Positions 1-12,915 of a stretch of 64,000 nucleotides of DNA are shown in pieces. The DNA is from Typha latifolia (Eukaryota > Streptophyta > Magnoliopsida > Poales > Typhaceae), in assembly GCA_019914945.1 (NCBI GenBank), contig CM034111.1, positions 9,053,496 through 9,117,495 on the forward strand, written 5' to 3'. The position numbers and the translations under genes were made by a program. Positions within the stretch are counted from its first letter, which is position 1; every line of letters starts with the position of its first letter. Under the pieces are notes generated by a model. It saw only the letters and a program-made list of their open reading frames with translations, searched no databases and was not told the origin of the DNA.

Positions 1-507
1 CTTACAGCCGACCTTCACCATCTCATGGCCCTCTGCCACCTTCTGACAACTGTCGCTATACTATAAAAATGGGGGAAAGAATAATTAAACCATACACAAG
101 TTTTGTTCATAATGCGACCAAGACACATGACAGACAGATAGTGTCTGATGAAATTTCCTAAAGAAGCAGAATGTCAGAATCCTACCTGGACCTCCATAAA
201 AGGATACTAAAAGTTCCAAAGAACAAATAAATATCCATTTTCTCTGGTCTGTTAGGAATTGGATAGCAAGAAGAATTTATCTATCATCAAAACTTTCTTA
301 TCAAGAAAAAAAAACAAAACACTCCAATCCTACTAAAACAAGTAAAATAACTAAAAGACTCGAGATATATCAAAATAATAAATTCCTCAAGTAACTCAAC
401 TAATATAAGTCAGAAAAATAAGTAGTGTATATTGGGGTATTGACATAGTATCTCAAATTGACAATGTCCATTGTCCATTCAATAGCTCAAAAAGAACAAA
501 CTAAAAC
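1..507. other. Non-coding edge of the window, probably an intron or 3' flank of the TTI2-like gene
   Basis: No confident gene is visible here. The minus strand has an open stretch at about 5-62, flanked by a possible acceptor and a GTAAG donor at the very edge. Its translation does not resemble the expected continuation of the ARM-repeat gene, so I do not call it an exon. The rest is AT-rich sequence leading to the first family A element. Confidence 0.4.
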
Positions 508-1314
508 CAAGGTTCCGAAACTCGGTACTAGGATCAAGCTCGGCCGTTAAAAAAAACGATACGTAACTCGATATTGGGATTAGGATCGGCTATTAGAAAA
601 AACGATACGTATCAGTCGTATCGGCTGTATCGGTCGTATCGGCCACTCGTATCAGATCGGACTATTTTTAATTACATAAAATTCTAAATACTATTTAAAA
701 TACAGAAATATTTCTAAAAATTTATAAAAAGATAATAGAAAAATAAGAAATAAAAATTAGTGACATATGAACTTTAAAAACTAAAGAAAAAGTCACTTAA
801 AACTATAATGAATTTCAATTTGAATTAGACAAATTTTTATACTCATAAATTAATACTGCAAAGAGATATTTCTTCTCTGTTGTTCTATAGCCATAAGAAA
901 AGAGGAATTAATAAGTGGGTAAGAAAGAAAGAAAAAAAAATAAAAAATAAAAAATTCATTCGAGTTCACCGAAGTGTAGTCTAGCCAAAGGGGCTTACTG
1001 GAATAGCCACCAAATGAACTCAGTGAAGTGTGAGAATAAGAGAAGAGTGTGCGTGAGAGATAGAAAGTAAAAACTAAAACTTTAAAAAAAATACAATTGA
1101 TGACATTAATTATTAATGTCTCCCAGGTTAGATACATTTTAAATTCGACCTGAATCTTAAAAAAAGTTAATTTCAGCCAATATTATTGTTTCCGATACAA
1201 ATCAGCCAATACAGCCGAAACTGGCTGATACTAGCCAAAACCGGACCGAAACCGGTTTGATCGGGATCGGTTATGGCTGATCCTTATCCGAATCGGCCAA
1301 TTTTGGGATCCATG
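508..1314 (+). mobile_element. hAT-like non-autonomous element, family A copy 1
   Basis: The element starts CAAGGTTCCGAAACTCGG and ends TTTTGGGATCCATG, so its outer ends are imperfect inverted repeats (CAAGGTTCC against CATGGATCC). It is flanked on both sides by the 8-bp direct repeat ACTAAAAC (500-507 and 1315-1322), a perfect target-site duplication of hAT length. Subterminal sequence is rich in short CGGCCGTATCGG and CGATACGTA motifs, and the middle is AT-rich. There is no transposase. The same layout and orientation recur at 5995, 7490, 40395 and 40970. Confidence 0.8.
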
Positions 1315-1601
1315 ACTAAAACTCCCTTTTGTTGCATGAAAGCTATCCTCGAGCTTGTTCGCAATTGCCAACTTCCTCTGATGAACCATTTTCTAGAAAC
1401 GTGATTGGTGGAAGAACCTTAATTCACCATTAGTAGCAACATGCTCTAAATTTTCTTAACCTACAAAGCATTGACAAACTTTGGCTCTTCAAATGATCTA
1501 TCAAAGAAAAATGCTTGAGCATAAATATACCAAAATAATTCATCAATTCAATAAATTATATTTTTATTTTAAATTGAATTATCTAATCCAATGTATGACA
1601 T

Positions 1602-2571
1602 TAGGGGTGTAAATGAGACGAGCCTGAGTGAGGCAGCTCCGGCTCAGGCTCGGCTCGAAATTAATTTCAAGCCTTAGAATTGGGCTCAAGCTTGGCGCAA
1701 CTCAACTCGAGCCGAGCTTGAGCCGAGCCAAACCAAGATCGAGCCGAGCTTGAGCCTAAAATGAGCCTATCATCAAGCCTCATTCAAGCAGAGCCAAACC
1801 AAGCCAAATCAAGCCCAAGCTGAGCCGAAGAAGAAGAAAAAGGAGCAGGAGGAGGAGGGTTGGCAGGGCACCGCGGCGGCTTGCCGCTGCCGAAGGAGGA
1901 GGCAGCACACGACGACTTGCCGCTGCCGAAGGAGGAGGCAGCGGCACCGCTGCTGTTTGCCGTTGTCGAAGGAGGCGTCGGCGGCACCGCTGCTACAGAA
2001 AGAGAAGGAGGGGCACTGCAGCCGCTTGCCGCTGCCAAAGGAGGAGGAAGCGACACCGCTACGGCTTGCCGCTGCCGAAGAATGAGGAGGCGGCACCACT
2101 ATGGCACCGCGGCGGCTTGCCACTGTCGAAGGAGGAGGCGACAGCCACAGCACCACTACTGCAGAAGAAGGAGAAGGAGAAGGAGGAGAAGGAGGAGGAG
2201 GAGGCAGGGCACCACGGCCGCTTGCCGCTACCGAATGAGGAGGAAGCGGCACTGCAGCGGCTTGCCACTCCTGAAGGAGGAGGCGGCAGCCACGGCACCA
2301 CTACTGCAGAAGAAGAAGAAGAAGAAAAAGGAGGAGGAGGAGGAGGAGGAGGAGGAGGTGAAGGAGGGGCATCGCGACTGAAGGAGGCGGCGGCACCCTT
2401 AACGAGCCTATCGAGCCGAGCCTGAGCGAGTCGACTCCAGCTTAGGCTCAGCTCGATATTAATTTCAAACCGATTTTACCGGCTCGGGCTCGGCTCGGCT
2501 CTGCAGACTTGAGCTTCAGCTGAGCCGAGCCCGAGCCAAGCCCGAGCGGCTCGTCGAACTTGACAACCCTA
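1602..2571 (+). mobile_element. hAT-like non-autonomous element, family B copy 1, with GC-rich internal tandem repeat
   Basis: The left end TAGGGGTGTAAATGAGACGAGCC pairs as an inverted repeat with the right end, which reads GGCTCGTCGAACTTGACAACCCTA. The flanking 8-bp direct repeat is TATGACAT (1594-1601 and 2572-2579), perfect. Subterminal DNA is made of GAGCCGAGC/GCTCGGCTC words. The centre (about 1850-2390) is a GC-rich array of a roughly 30-bp unit (CTTGCCGCTGCCGAAGGAGGAGG) that keeps frames open on both strands. I read those frames as a by-product of the repeat, not as genes. Confidence 0.8.
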
Positions 2572-3949
2572 TATGACATCCCTTGGTGTGTGATGCCTAG
2601 CAAAATTATAGGTCAAGTAATCTACAATTTTCTCTTGTTCCTCTTGATCTTGCTCTCTTCCTTTTTATCTATAGTACTGTCTTGTGGTTTGCCATCTAAA
2701 ATTAATCTAACAATTCTTTAAATAACACTTGGAAATCATTGTTCATTATGGAAATTTTCATTAAAATAGTATTAGATCTACTTTAATTTCATTATTTCAA
2801 TACAAAACTAGTTATTGTACCCATCCTACTACTGTTTCGGACTCCTAATTGGTCCTTTCTTTAGTTCTACATCAAACCTTTTGAAACGCAACATTTTTTT
2901 CAAATTCATCAGTTTCCACTTGACTATTGAGCTTGCAAATATGGCTTCGCCTTGTGGTCAACATCTTTATTTCCAGACTGACTGACATGAAAACCATCTA
3001 ATTGAATTTTCAGATAATTAGCGAGGCAATGTGAAATCTGCATATTATCTAGAGTTTGTTCTATCTAATGAAAATCTAGTTCTGCACAAGATACTGCTGA
3101 AATCATTGATTATCAGAACCGTGATAAGATACAGTGCAGCTTCAGTTTGTTGATCTTTGTGTGCATGGTCTTATTAAAGTTATCCCCCATCACTACAATA
3201 TAAATTGAATTCAAAAACATAAGCCTCCAATTATCGAAATATTATGTACTAAATGAAAACTTAATGGAGGGATTTGATAAGAATGTCTCAAATTAAACAA
3301 GGTTGAATTAAGAAGTCTTAATTAGAAACAAAGAGTGACTGAAGGGTCTAATAGGTCAATAAAACTGCATTAGGATCCCCTTCTGTCAATCAATGAACTA
3401 AAACTCCCTCCTCTCTGTTTCAGTACACATTTGCTATGCAACTGCCCTCTACCATCTCACTAATTTCAGTAAGCATCCCCTCACCCTCTGCTCTTCTAAC
3501 TTCAGCGAGCCTCCATTGTTTTGCCACCAGGAAAACTACTGAGAAAAACATAAATAAGAGGAGGAGAAGAAAAGAGTCTATACAGTACATAGACATGTTC
3601 TTTAATTTGAGGTGTCGCTCCAAGAGCTCCAATCAATGCAAATGGCCTCCACTAGGTGCCTCATCAATCAATAAAAGTAATTGGCTACTGCACTTCATTC
3701 TGCTACAGAGTGTTCCCCATTCAACACCACATATGGTACAGGAAAGAGTCTAGAGAACTTGGTAAAATAGAAAAAAGAGAGAATTCTATGCCCATAAACT
3801 CACTTTTGTTCAATTTGTCGTCTTACATTCTATATGTCATTCTTTCCTCCCATCTTCTCTCCTCTCACTTCACAAAAGTGGTCATATTCTTCCTTTTCTT
3901 TGTCTAATTTATCCCTCCTTTATATTTTGATAACTGATTAGATATAAAA
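2572..3949. other. Unassigned AT-rich sequence
   Basis: I see no supported gene, RNA or bounded repeat here. Short open frames exist at 3420-3910 on both strands, but they have low-complexity composition and no recognisable family. Confidence 0.4.
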
Positions 3950-4700
3950 CAGTGTATTGAAAGGCGGCCGCGGATTGCGGGTGGTCACTCCACCGCCTAG
4001 CACCTAGGCGAAAGGCGGAGGAGCGGACACCAAGGCGGTCTAGCAATTTAATATATAAAAAATAAAAAAAATTGTATATGATAATATATATATATATATA
4101 TAATTTTATAAAATTTTAATAGTGCAATTCACAACTATAAAAATAATAGATTATAAATTTATAATTCACAAATATGTATACATATTTTATTAGCATCTTA
4201 ATAATAAATTATCATGATCTGAAAGTAAATGCATTAGTTGGTGGTTTGAAATGCATTTATAGTTGGTGTCTTTGGTGATTTCCTATGTTAACATGAGTGA
4301 GGCTCTCTTTTCCGCATAGCTCTCTCTTTCTCACTACTCTCTTCCCTCACATGGCTCTCCATTTCCCAACTCTTTCCCACTACTCTCTCTTTCCCACATG
4401 GCCTCTCTATCTTTCTCAACACTCTCTTTCCCACTATTAAAGCACAGAGAAAGAAAGACAAAAAAAAAAGGGCGGTCTCGATGCCAGAGAGAAAGAAAAG
4501 AAGAAGAAAGGAGGAGGAGGAGGAGGAGATAAAACAATCGGCAATGCTCAGCACGCTACACGACTTGGTGGTCCGCCGCACGACTTGGCGCCAAGTTCAC
4601 CTAGGCTATCTAGCCGCCAATGGATTGCCATTCCTGTTGGCAGGGCGGCCGGTGTGCCGCCCCGCCAAGGCGGCCGCCATAGCCGCTTTTCAATACAGTG
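3950..4700 (+). mobile_element. hAT-like non-autonomous element, family C copy 1
   Basis: The left end reads CAGTGTATTGAAAGGCGGCC and the right end reads AGCCGCTTTTCAATACAGTG, forming an inverted repeat of about 20 bp. The flanking 8-bp direct repeats ATATAAAA (3942-3949) and GTATAAAA (4701-4708) differ at one base. GC-rich subterminal GGCGGCC/CCGCC motifs border an AT-rich then CT-rich middle. No transposase is present. Relatives lie at 25573 and 27029 inside the ZEITLUPE intron. Confidence 0.75.
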
Positions 4701-4848
4701 GTATAAAATCAAAGTTGACAAATTAGTGCCTATCGCCAAATACCGAAAGTGTCCCAATCCACAGACTGTAGGTAACTGAACTATCAACAAGAGATGTTAT
4801 TATAAAAAACATAATATGCATGATAGTCTAAGTGTTTCATAACATTAC

Positions 4849-7800
4849 CAGAATAATTGTTTTATCATCATCAGCATGCATCCACTGAAGGAAGAGAGGG
4901 AAAAGACGGCGGAAGTGTGCCAAAATGAGAAGGCCCATAGCATTAAAAATTGGCTCAATGAGCGTAAGCCATGCAATACGACGTTCTTTGTTATATGGTT
5001 GGCGCTCCAAATGGCCCAGCATCTCATTAAGCATTTGCTCAAACCTAGGAACAGGCAAAAATTAGAGAACTAAAAATGAAGCATGCAGTAGATAACATCA
5101 GCAATTAGGCAACCAAAGTGTCAGATTTAATGACACCACTAAAATAAATGGTCATGGGATGATTATAGTTACCTAATTGGACCAAAATGGAAAATAAAGC
5201 CAGACTGATTATGGACAACAAATAATAATATAAAATATATAGGTATTCATAAAGCGCACATGAAATGTCAAAATACACAGTTTTCATGTCAATCTGTCAT
5301 ATAAATACCTTTCCAAGTTAGATCTTAAGTGTCGATCTAATGATGCAGCAAACGATAGCTCCAGTCCTACAAAATTGTCTAGTTCAAAAGGAAAAAGCAG
5401 ATAAGTTAAGTCTGTAATAGATTACTTAGGATGTCATATTAACTATATTCCGTAAAACAACCCAATCCATCTAAAATCCGATAAGCTCCGGAGTCTAGAC
5501 AGTTCTCGACCCTAAGTGTCTTACACTTATGTTGGATTTAATTGAATCAAACACAATCTGACACACCTATCTAGCACAAAAACCAATGTAGAAATCAACA
5601 ATATGTCAATCTTTCCATTGTACATGAAATTCAAAGCAGGTTTGCCTAATAGATGTAGGTCAGGTAATGATGTGGACATCATCGACATATCATACAAACG
5701 CATGTATTAGCGCAAGGGTTGCTGATAGTTGATGGTCCCTCTTATATGGATTTGGTTTTGAGTTATATTTTTATGTATTTTTATTTTTGGTGTTAGGGTT
5801 GTATTTGCTTATTTATGGTGTTTAGGGTTGAATTTATTTTTTGTAGTTGTTTAAAGTGTTTTTTGCTTATTGTCATTATAAGGTCCATATATAAAAAGAC
5901 TCTTTTCCGGTTATGATTAATGAAGAAATTTGAGATTTGTCTCCATCATGAATTTTGGATTTGAAATCTTAGTTTGAGAATGAAGGTATAAAACCAAGGT
6001 TCCAAGTATCGAAATCGGGATCGGCCGTCTAAAAAAACGATACGTATCGGCCGTATCGGCGGTATCGACAATATCGGCCGTCCGTATCGGCTTGTATTTT
6101 AAAATAATTTTTAAAATATAGAATTTTTTAATTTTTTAGAAAAATAGTAATAAGATATAAATATAAATTATTCATATATAAAGTCTAAAAACTAAAAAAT
6201 AAATGTTATTTTCTCAATTTCTATTTCTCTCCCTTTCTACCACTCACACTCTCTCCCCCACACAAATTAAAAAAATTCTTACCTTCTCTCCACTAACTCT
6301 CTTTTTTATCAAAATCTCTCTCTCTCACTAACTCTCTCTTATTAAACTCTCTCTCACTAACTCTCTCTTATCAAACTCTCTCACTAACTCTCTCTTATCA
6401 AACTCTTTCCCTAATTAACTATCTCTCCTACTAACTCTCTCCCTTAAAAACTCTCCCTCTCCCTCACCGACTACCACCTATTTCCCTCTTTAACATAGTT
6501 TTTTTAATTTTTTTTTCTCTCCATGTCTCTCTCTCCCCTCTTCCCCTCTCTCTCTTTCCCTCTCTCTTGCTCCATCTCTCTCTCTTTCTCTCTCTTTCCC
6601 TCTCTTTCCCTCTCTTTCTCTCTTTCTTTTCCCTTTCTTTCTCTCTTACCCATGCTCATCTCGGGCGGGATCGGCCGATACAGCCGATCCCAACCCAAAA
6701 CGAATTGGGTTTCGGCCAATACCCAACCGAAACCAATCAATAGGATCGGGATCAGCTACGGCCGATCCCGATCCATTTCGGTCGATCCCACTCGGGATCG
6801 GCCGAAACTAGGAACCATGTGTAAAACCTCTTTCCTATTTCCCTTACAATCCTTACTGTTTCATATCATTTCTGGTATCAGAGCAATAGTTTATTAGGTT
6901 CAAATCGTCCCAAAATCCCTCCTCCATTCACTGCCTGCATTACCTATATCGATGTCGCCGTTTTAATTTTGTTTTTTTTATTTTTCACATCCCACCACCA
7001 TTTTAGTTTTTGTTTTTTCTCATGTCGTCTTCTCTCTTCTCTGCCACCGATCTCCACCTCTTTACCCCTTCTTTGTGATCTTCCTCAATCACCATCCCAT
7101 TCTCTCCTATCATCTCGTTGTCATCCACTACTATTAAAAAAATTATTTCACGTTAAGATATGCCAACACATAGAAGTAAGGCATATCATTTAGGTGAATG
7201 ACATTATGGGTCAACTAGGAACCCTAATTCAATAGGTTAGAGCTACTCTAGATACTCGGATTGCTCTCGCGGTGGAAGGCAGCGGAGGCAAGTCGAGGGG
7301 AATAGATGCAGCAATTGTGAGGTTTAGGGGAAGCAATCGCGTGACGCATGATGGGTGAGGGGATAGGTGACATAGTGATGTTGAGGAAAATAATTGTGAT
7401 ATATCAAATGAAAGGAGTAGGCAAAGGTGAAGATGAATAGTGCAATTGGTAAATCGACAGTGAGATTAGTTATTTTTAACACTAAGAACCAAGGTTCAAA
7501 AAATCTGGATCGACCTGCCGAAAAAATGATACTTATTGGCCGGATTGGTTGCTTGGATCGGATCGAACTTTTTAATTACGAAAATTCTTAATATATATTT
7601 AAAAATAAGGACAACTTCTAAAAATTTAGAAAAAAGTTTACCAAAAATAAGAAAATAAATAAAGAAATATTATGGTGCAATAAAAATTAAAAAGAAGAAG
7701 AAATTAGAAAGAGAGTGAGTGGAAGAAAATTAAACAAAAGAAAGAAAAACTATGGTGCAGTGAAGAAGAAGAAGAAGAAGAAGAAGAAGAAAAGAGAAGA

Positions 7801-10800
7801 AAAAAGGAGAGAGTGAAAGAAATAAAAAAAATTGAGAGAGAAATTATAAATAAAAAAAATTGAGAGAGAAATAAAGAAATAAATTAAAAAATTATATACT
7901 GAAGTTCGTTGGAGTTCGCCGGAGATAAATCTCTCCGTAAGAGAAATAATAGTTATATGGTAAGGAGAGAAAAAAAAGAAAGAAAGAGTGAAAAAAGAAA
8001 GAGAATAAAAAAGAGAATGAGAAGGAGTGAAAGAGAGAAAAAGAGAGAGAGAGTTCGGATTGGGCCTGGATCGGGATCGAGTTCGGCTAATCCCGATCCG
8101 AATCGACTAATCTGGCGAACCATGCTAAGAACCATTGCTCTAATACAAAAAATGGTATGAAACAATGGGGATTGCTAGAGTTCTAGGGAAGATGGTGGGT
8201 GGAAGGAATCAAGAGAGGTAGGATTTCACACCACGACACTCAAATTAGGGTTTCATACCTAAAACTCACGAAGGAGACAAACTCTCAAAATTCTTCATTA
8301 AACTTAACTGGGAAAACCGAGTCTTTATATAGACCTTACAATGACAATAAGCATATAACAACTACAAAAATTAAATACAATCCTAAACACCAAAAATAAG
8401 CAAATACAACCTTAATACCAGAAATGAACAAATATATGAAAAAGAAAAATAACTCAGAACCGAATCCCTGTATGAGGGATCATTAGCTACTAGCAATCCT
8501 AACCCTAATACATGTGTCTATATGATATATCGGTAATGTCCGCATCAATTACATTTGTGGATGTAATATTTAATAAAAAGGGCTTTTTGCATTTCTAGCT
8601 TTCTGACAATGATTCAGAACCTTTTAGGATCCTTCACATTTTTCCTTAGAAGTAATTATAGAATTCGAGCAAAATACTTTTGTGTTTGTTTTGATCTTTG
8701 AACATCTTAATATCCATATCTTCACCAAATTTCTAGTGGAACATTATCACCATAACCCATATACACAACTTAGAGAGACCTTATTACTTAACATACAATC
8801 TTGTAACTGAAACTTAACTTTTTAAGACATTTTGTTCTCATGATGAAGAGAAAGAAAGCAAGAGCAAAAGGAGAACTAGAAAAGAGACATACATACCAAA
8901 GGCTACGAGGATTGTTTCGTTGAGTACAAGTCAACAAAAGCACAGAGACCTCAACTACACGATACCACAGCTCATCACTTGCAGGAATATTGCGACAACA
9001 TGCATCAAGAATTGCCTCCTCATACCAACTTAATTCTGTCGCGGTCACATTCTTTGATACATGTACAAAGCTGGCCATTCCTTGCTCCTGTAATGATATA
9101 AAAGTTTAGAAGAATATCACTTTTCTCCCCTTAACACTTTGTTGACAAAGCAAATTGTTCGTAGATAGAAGAAAAAGATACGGCCATAGGAGTGGAGAGG
9201 GGTTGGACTGCTTCTGTAGCAGCAAAGATAGGGCTGCGGCAATGTAGAGAAAGGGAGAGGGAGAGAGATGGAGATAGATGGAAAAAAAAGGGAAGAAAAA
9301 CCTAAACCAAAGCAGAGAGGAAACGACCTCGCATCGCCGGAGATCTACTCATCAAAGGTCAATCTCATCAAAAATTGACTCACTAACATTCATCGTCAGT
9401 TGTCGTCACTCCCCGTGGCTTGCAATCACCAGATCAAGAAGGAAGATATGCAACAGGAGAGAGATAGAGAGATCGAAAGGGAGGAGTTGAGAGCATGAAA
9501 GAGAGAAAGATAAGGAAAAGTTAATGCTGATATGGGTTTCAAATCCGAGTCAGATTCAACCCATTAACACTAGTAAGTTTCGGCCCGATTTGGTGGAAAC
9601 CAACCTAAAACCAATCAAATCAACCAAAACTTCATTTCATGATAACTAACATAATTTTAATATGCCAAATTTTGCATTGTATATGATATTTCTAACATAT
9701 TTTATTACTAGACCTCATAAGCGCCACCATATGAGTCTGCATACCATTTATGCACTCATGACTACCCGTATACCACAAGCACTTTTTACAACATTGTTTG
9801 CAAAGGCTAATCATTGACGAAAGGCCCTAACATGCAAGTCAAAAAATGCTAACTCAAAAGAGGATAGCATTACTCGCTATTGCATTACAAAGAGGTTATT
9901 GCATTACAATATGATTAACGGGTTGGGCTAAAATGCATAACACAATCTATACATTGGGCAAAGTTGGGCTGAAGTGCATAACACAATCTATACATTGGGC
10001 AAAGCTGGGCTAAAATGCATTACAACATAACACGAAAAATACTAAAATGTGTCAACAAAGAGGGATAGAGAAAGAGAGAGGAGGAAGAGAGTGCCGAGAG
10101 GAGAAGACAGCAACTCGCAACCCTTCACCACCCTCAACCCTGCTATCACCACCCTCCACGATCATCTTCTGAGGAGGGAGATCGCAAACTCACAATAGGA
10201 ACAGTTTAGGGATTTCTACTAGGATTTGAGCTACTAAAGTTGTTAGGGATTTAGGGTTTTAAGTTTTTAGTCTAATGGGTTATTGGGGCGGGGACAAAAT
10301 ATTTTATTAGAACCTATGCCCTTGACCTGCAAAACCTACTGCCATGTCCTGCCCAAGTATCATTGTCAAGCCCCTCACATATCCCGGCTTGTCCGATTTT
10401 ATTATTTTAATTTATCAAATTTCGAAACATATCACGTGTCCAATGTGTTAAGCAAATGTCGGTGTTCGAGGTAATGGGAGTTAATTAGGCATGTCCGTGC
10501 CTCCCAGGCCTAAGAATATTGAGCCTCAAAAGGGAGCAGGCCCCACGCATTTAGGGCTGAACAAAAATCTTAAGACCCAATATGCCTAGAATGCCTAAGA
10601 CCAAGTATGTAAGGGCTGAACACCAATTCTAATTCAAAAAATTTCGAACATGAGGCAATTGTAAAGTTAATAGCAAGTGATCACTGTGTTAACATCAACA
10701 TGCTACACTAGAGCCAATAGATATTATATATGGTCTAATTCAGCTAAGATAGAGATCTATCATATCATTCCCTACAATTTGACTGGACTAATCCTCAACA

Positions 10801-12511
10801 TTTCAAAGTTGATATGTATGTATAATATGTATATGTATGTATATTTTCTAATACATTAAATATATTTTTATATTTTATTTTATACTGTCACTATTATAGC
10901 ATACAGCTTTGAAGGACCCCATTCAACCTATTTGCCTAGGGCCCTTAATTTGTTGAGACGACCTTCATAATTGTCTTATGACTCTCAACTAATGGATGTC
11001 CAACTTAAGTCTATGACTCTAAATTATGGTCATACTCAAAGTTTAATTTTTGCATTTGGTTTCAATTTTGAAAGGATTTATGGCTCAAGGATCAAGAAGG
11101 GCAGAGCATAGTAAAGCCCTTGAGGGGGCTTCCGAGATACTGACTCATACTTGCATCAAAGGGGCTTCAGAGATAGTGACTCATACTTTTTGGCTTCTTA
11201 AGGCTTAAAACATCAGGAGGAAGACCAAAACCTAGTTTTTCATTGTTTCCTGCTCAGTTGAATAGTCCCAGTAGAAACTAATCCGTATCGACCAATTATT
11301 CAAACCATATTTGTCAGCAAGGTAATGAAATATCAGAAGATGTTCCCTAAAGAAGCCAAATTGATTTTGTGACATTTTTAGGACTTTCCAATAGCAAATT
11401 ACAGTTAAAATGGGGAGCAAAAGGCAAATGAAAATGCCAAACAAAAGTTGCCATCTACAATAGTGATAAAAATAAATTCTCTAACTTCCCCAAACCACAA
11501 AAAAACTCCTCCATAAATTTCCCTACTAAAGAACAAACCATGGGTGAACCTTCTTATCAAAGAATGTTGCTTTGGAATTTCCTCACTAAATAAAAAGTGT
11601 TAATCAGAATAATAGTTTTAGTATTCATATTTATCCATATAAAACGGGAAGATTTGCACACAAATGAAATGTCAGTGCATATTTTAAACAATGTTTCAGA
11701 ACCCACCAAAGATCTTAAGCAGGGCAATGTAGTACCTTAACTTCCGGCGACCAGTGATCCAAAGCCGTCAAAGCACATGGAATCACCAACCAGCACAGAT
11801 TCCCCAGCTTAGGGTAACAAACCTGGAATCATCCAAGCACCACAAAATCAAATCAAAATCCTAACTTTCCGGCCAAAATTAGTTTAAACAAGAAAAAAGA
11901 GATGTTCAACACTAACCTGGGAGACCATCCACCTCAACTGATGCCCCGCAACCACGGCCTTCTCCACCGGCGCCTTCGCCGAGGCGGCTAAGAACTCCTC
12001 CTCTTCCGTATCGACACAGCTCTCCTTGATCACCCTCTTCACCTCCGGCAGGATCTCTGGCACCATCTCCACAATCATGTCGCCCTCCGACCCGTAGGAG
12101 GCAGCTCCCGCCATCTCCTTGAGCGCGGACTTAGCGAGCAAACAGAGGTCTCTGGGGATCCAGTACAAGGCCGGGGACTCGTCCCCCTCCGCCGCGGCCA
12201 GGGCGGCGCAGCACAAAAAGAAATCGTTGATCTCCCTACGTGATTCCTTCGTGGAAGACGCATCTGAGGATGGGAGGAGGGATTCGAGGAGGGATTTGAT
12301 GGAGATGGAAGCGCCTTCAGGTGGGTTGTAGGGAGTTCTTGCGAGGGTTTCGTGGAGGGTATCGGATAAACTGAGAGAGAGAGTCAGAGAGAGAGAAGAG
12401 TAATGTATGCATGCATATATATATATATATATAGATAGATTACCGGACGAGGTGGTGGCGGGACAGAGAATGGCACTTCGGAGAGCCGCTTCCGTTTCTC
12501 GATGCCGCCAT
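4849..12511 (-). CDS. TTI2-like ARM-repeat protein (partial, 3' end not found)
   Basis: Five exons join in frame: 12511-12444, 12370-11917, 11822-11736, 9087-8897 and 5044-4849, giving 332 codons. The start ATG at 12511 opens MAASRNGSGSPK. All junctions are GT-AG and phases agree, including a Trp codon split between exons 4 and 5. The 73-bp first intron is pyrimidine-rich. The protein looks like an alpha-helical solenoid. Stretches such as LCWLVIPCALTALDHWSPEV, NNPRSLW and LGHLERQPYNKERRIAWL resemble plant proteins annotated as ARM-repeat superfamily or TELO2-interacting protein 2. In that family TTI2 acts with TELO2 and TTI1 as an HSP90 co-chaperone for PIKK kinases. That role is by family inference only. 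Exon 5 ends at a GT donor (CTG|GTAATG), so more coding sequence is expected beyond 4849. I could not identify it down to position 1. Introns of 2.6 and 3.9 kb hold repeats. The gene is confident and the family name is moderate. Confidence 0.75.
5995..6819 (+). mobile_element. hAT-like non-autonomous element, family A copy 2
   Basis: The element runs from CAAGGTTCCAAGTATCGAAA to CCGAAACTAGGAACCATG. The flanks TATAAAAC (5987-5994) and TGTAAAAC (6820-6827) match at 7 of 8 bases. It shares with copy 1 the GATACGTATCGGCCGTATCGG left subterminal block. A CT-rich centre (6220-6650) gives long arginine/serine-type open frames that I do not treat as genes. It lies in the intron between exons 4 and 5 of the TTI2-like gene. 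Confidence 0.8.
7490..8124 (+). mobile_element. hAT-like non-autonomous element, family A copy 3
   Basis: The ends are CAAGGTTCAAAAAATCTGGATC and TAATCTGGCGAACCATG. The 8-bp flanking repeat CTAAGAAC (7482-7489 and 8125-8132) is perfect. It is shorter and more diverged than copy 2, with a purine-rich centre (GAAGAA and GAGAGA tracts). It sits in the same intron of the TTI2-like gene. Confidence 0.78.
9925..10021. repeat. 41-bp tandem repeat, two and a fraction copies
   Basis: A unit beginning GGGCTAAAATGCATAACACA recurs at 9925 and 9966, and a partial copy starts at 10007. The spacing is 41 bp in both steps, with few differences. It lies in the intron between exons 3 and 4 of the TTI2-like gene. 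No function is evident. Confidence 0.8.
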
Positions 12512-12915
12512 GGAAACACGGGAATGGCTTCTGGTTCGGGAGGAGGAGGAGGAGGGGATTTTGGATCCGGGTTTCCTTTGTCGGAGCGGATCCAGTTGCG
12601 TTATACTTTTCTTTTCTTTTCTTTTCCTTTTTTTAAATTATATAGATTGAAGGAGGACATGCATTTTATGGCAAGTTTGAAGGATTAGAAATATGGGCTA
12701 AATTTAATAGAGTGATGAGGAAGTAGACACGCTAGGGTGGATTTATTTTAATTCAAACTAATTTTGAATTAATCTTGAACGATTGTGATGCTATGTGTTT
12801 AACACCTTAAAAATTTCTATCCTTCTTCTCTAACAACTATATTTTTAGCTTGAATTATTTTTGAATGATTGTGATGCTATTCTTTTCGAAACAATCCATT
12901 AGCAATCCTAGAAAC

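Noticed and set aside
5..62. Possible last exon of the TTI2-like gene at the window edge
   Set aside because: It has an acceptor and a GTAAG donor and is open in the right phase, but the translation does not match the expected conserved C-terminal block.
1784..2425. Overlapping long open frames on both strands, rich in Pro, Ser, Glu and Ala
   Set aside because: They lie inside family B element copy 1 and arise from its GC-rich tandem repeat. No known domain.
6504..6897. Arg/Glu- and Ser/Leu-rich open frames
   Set aside because: They derive from the CT-rich centre of family A copy 2.
10480..10960. Candidate DNA element bordered by GCCTCCCAGGCC and GCCTAGGGCCC
   Set aside because: The palindromic words do not form matching inverted ends and no target duplication was found.
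11884..12519. Single 211-codon uninterrupted minus-strand open frame starting MFPWRHRE
   Set aside because: It reads through a 73-bp intron with AT and CT repeats. Using the ATG at 12511 in another frame plus splicing gives a better conserved N terminus.
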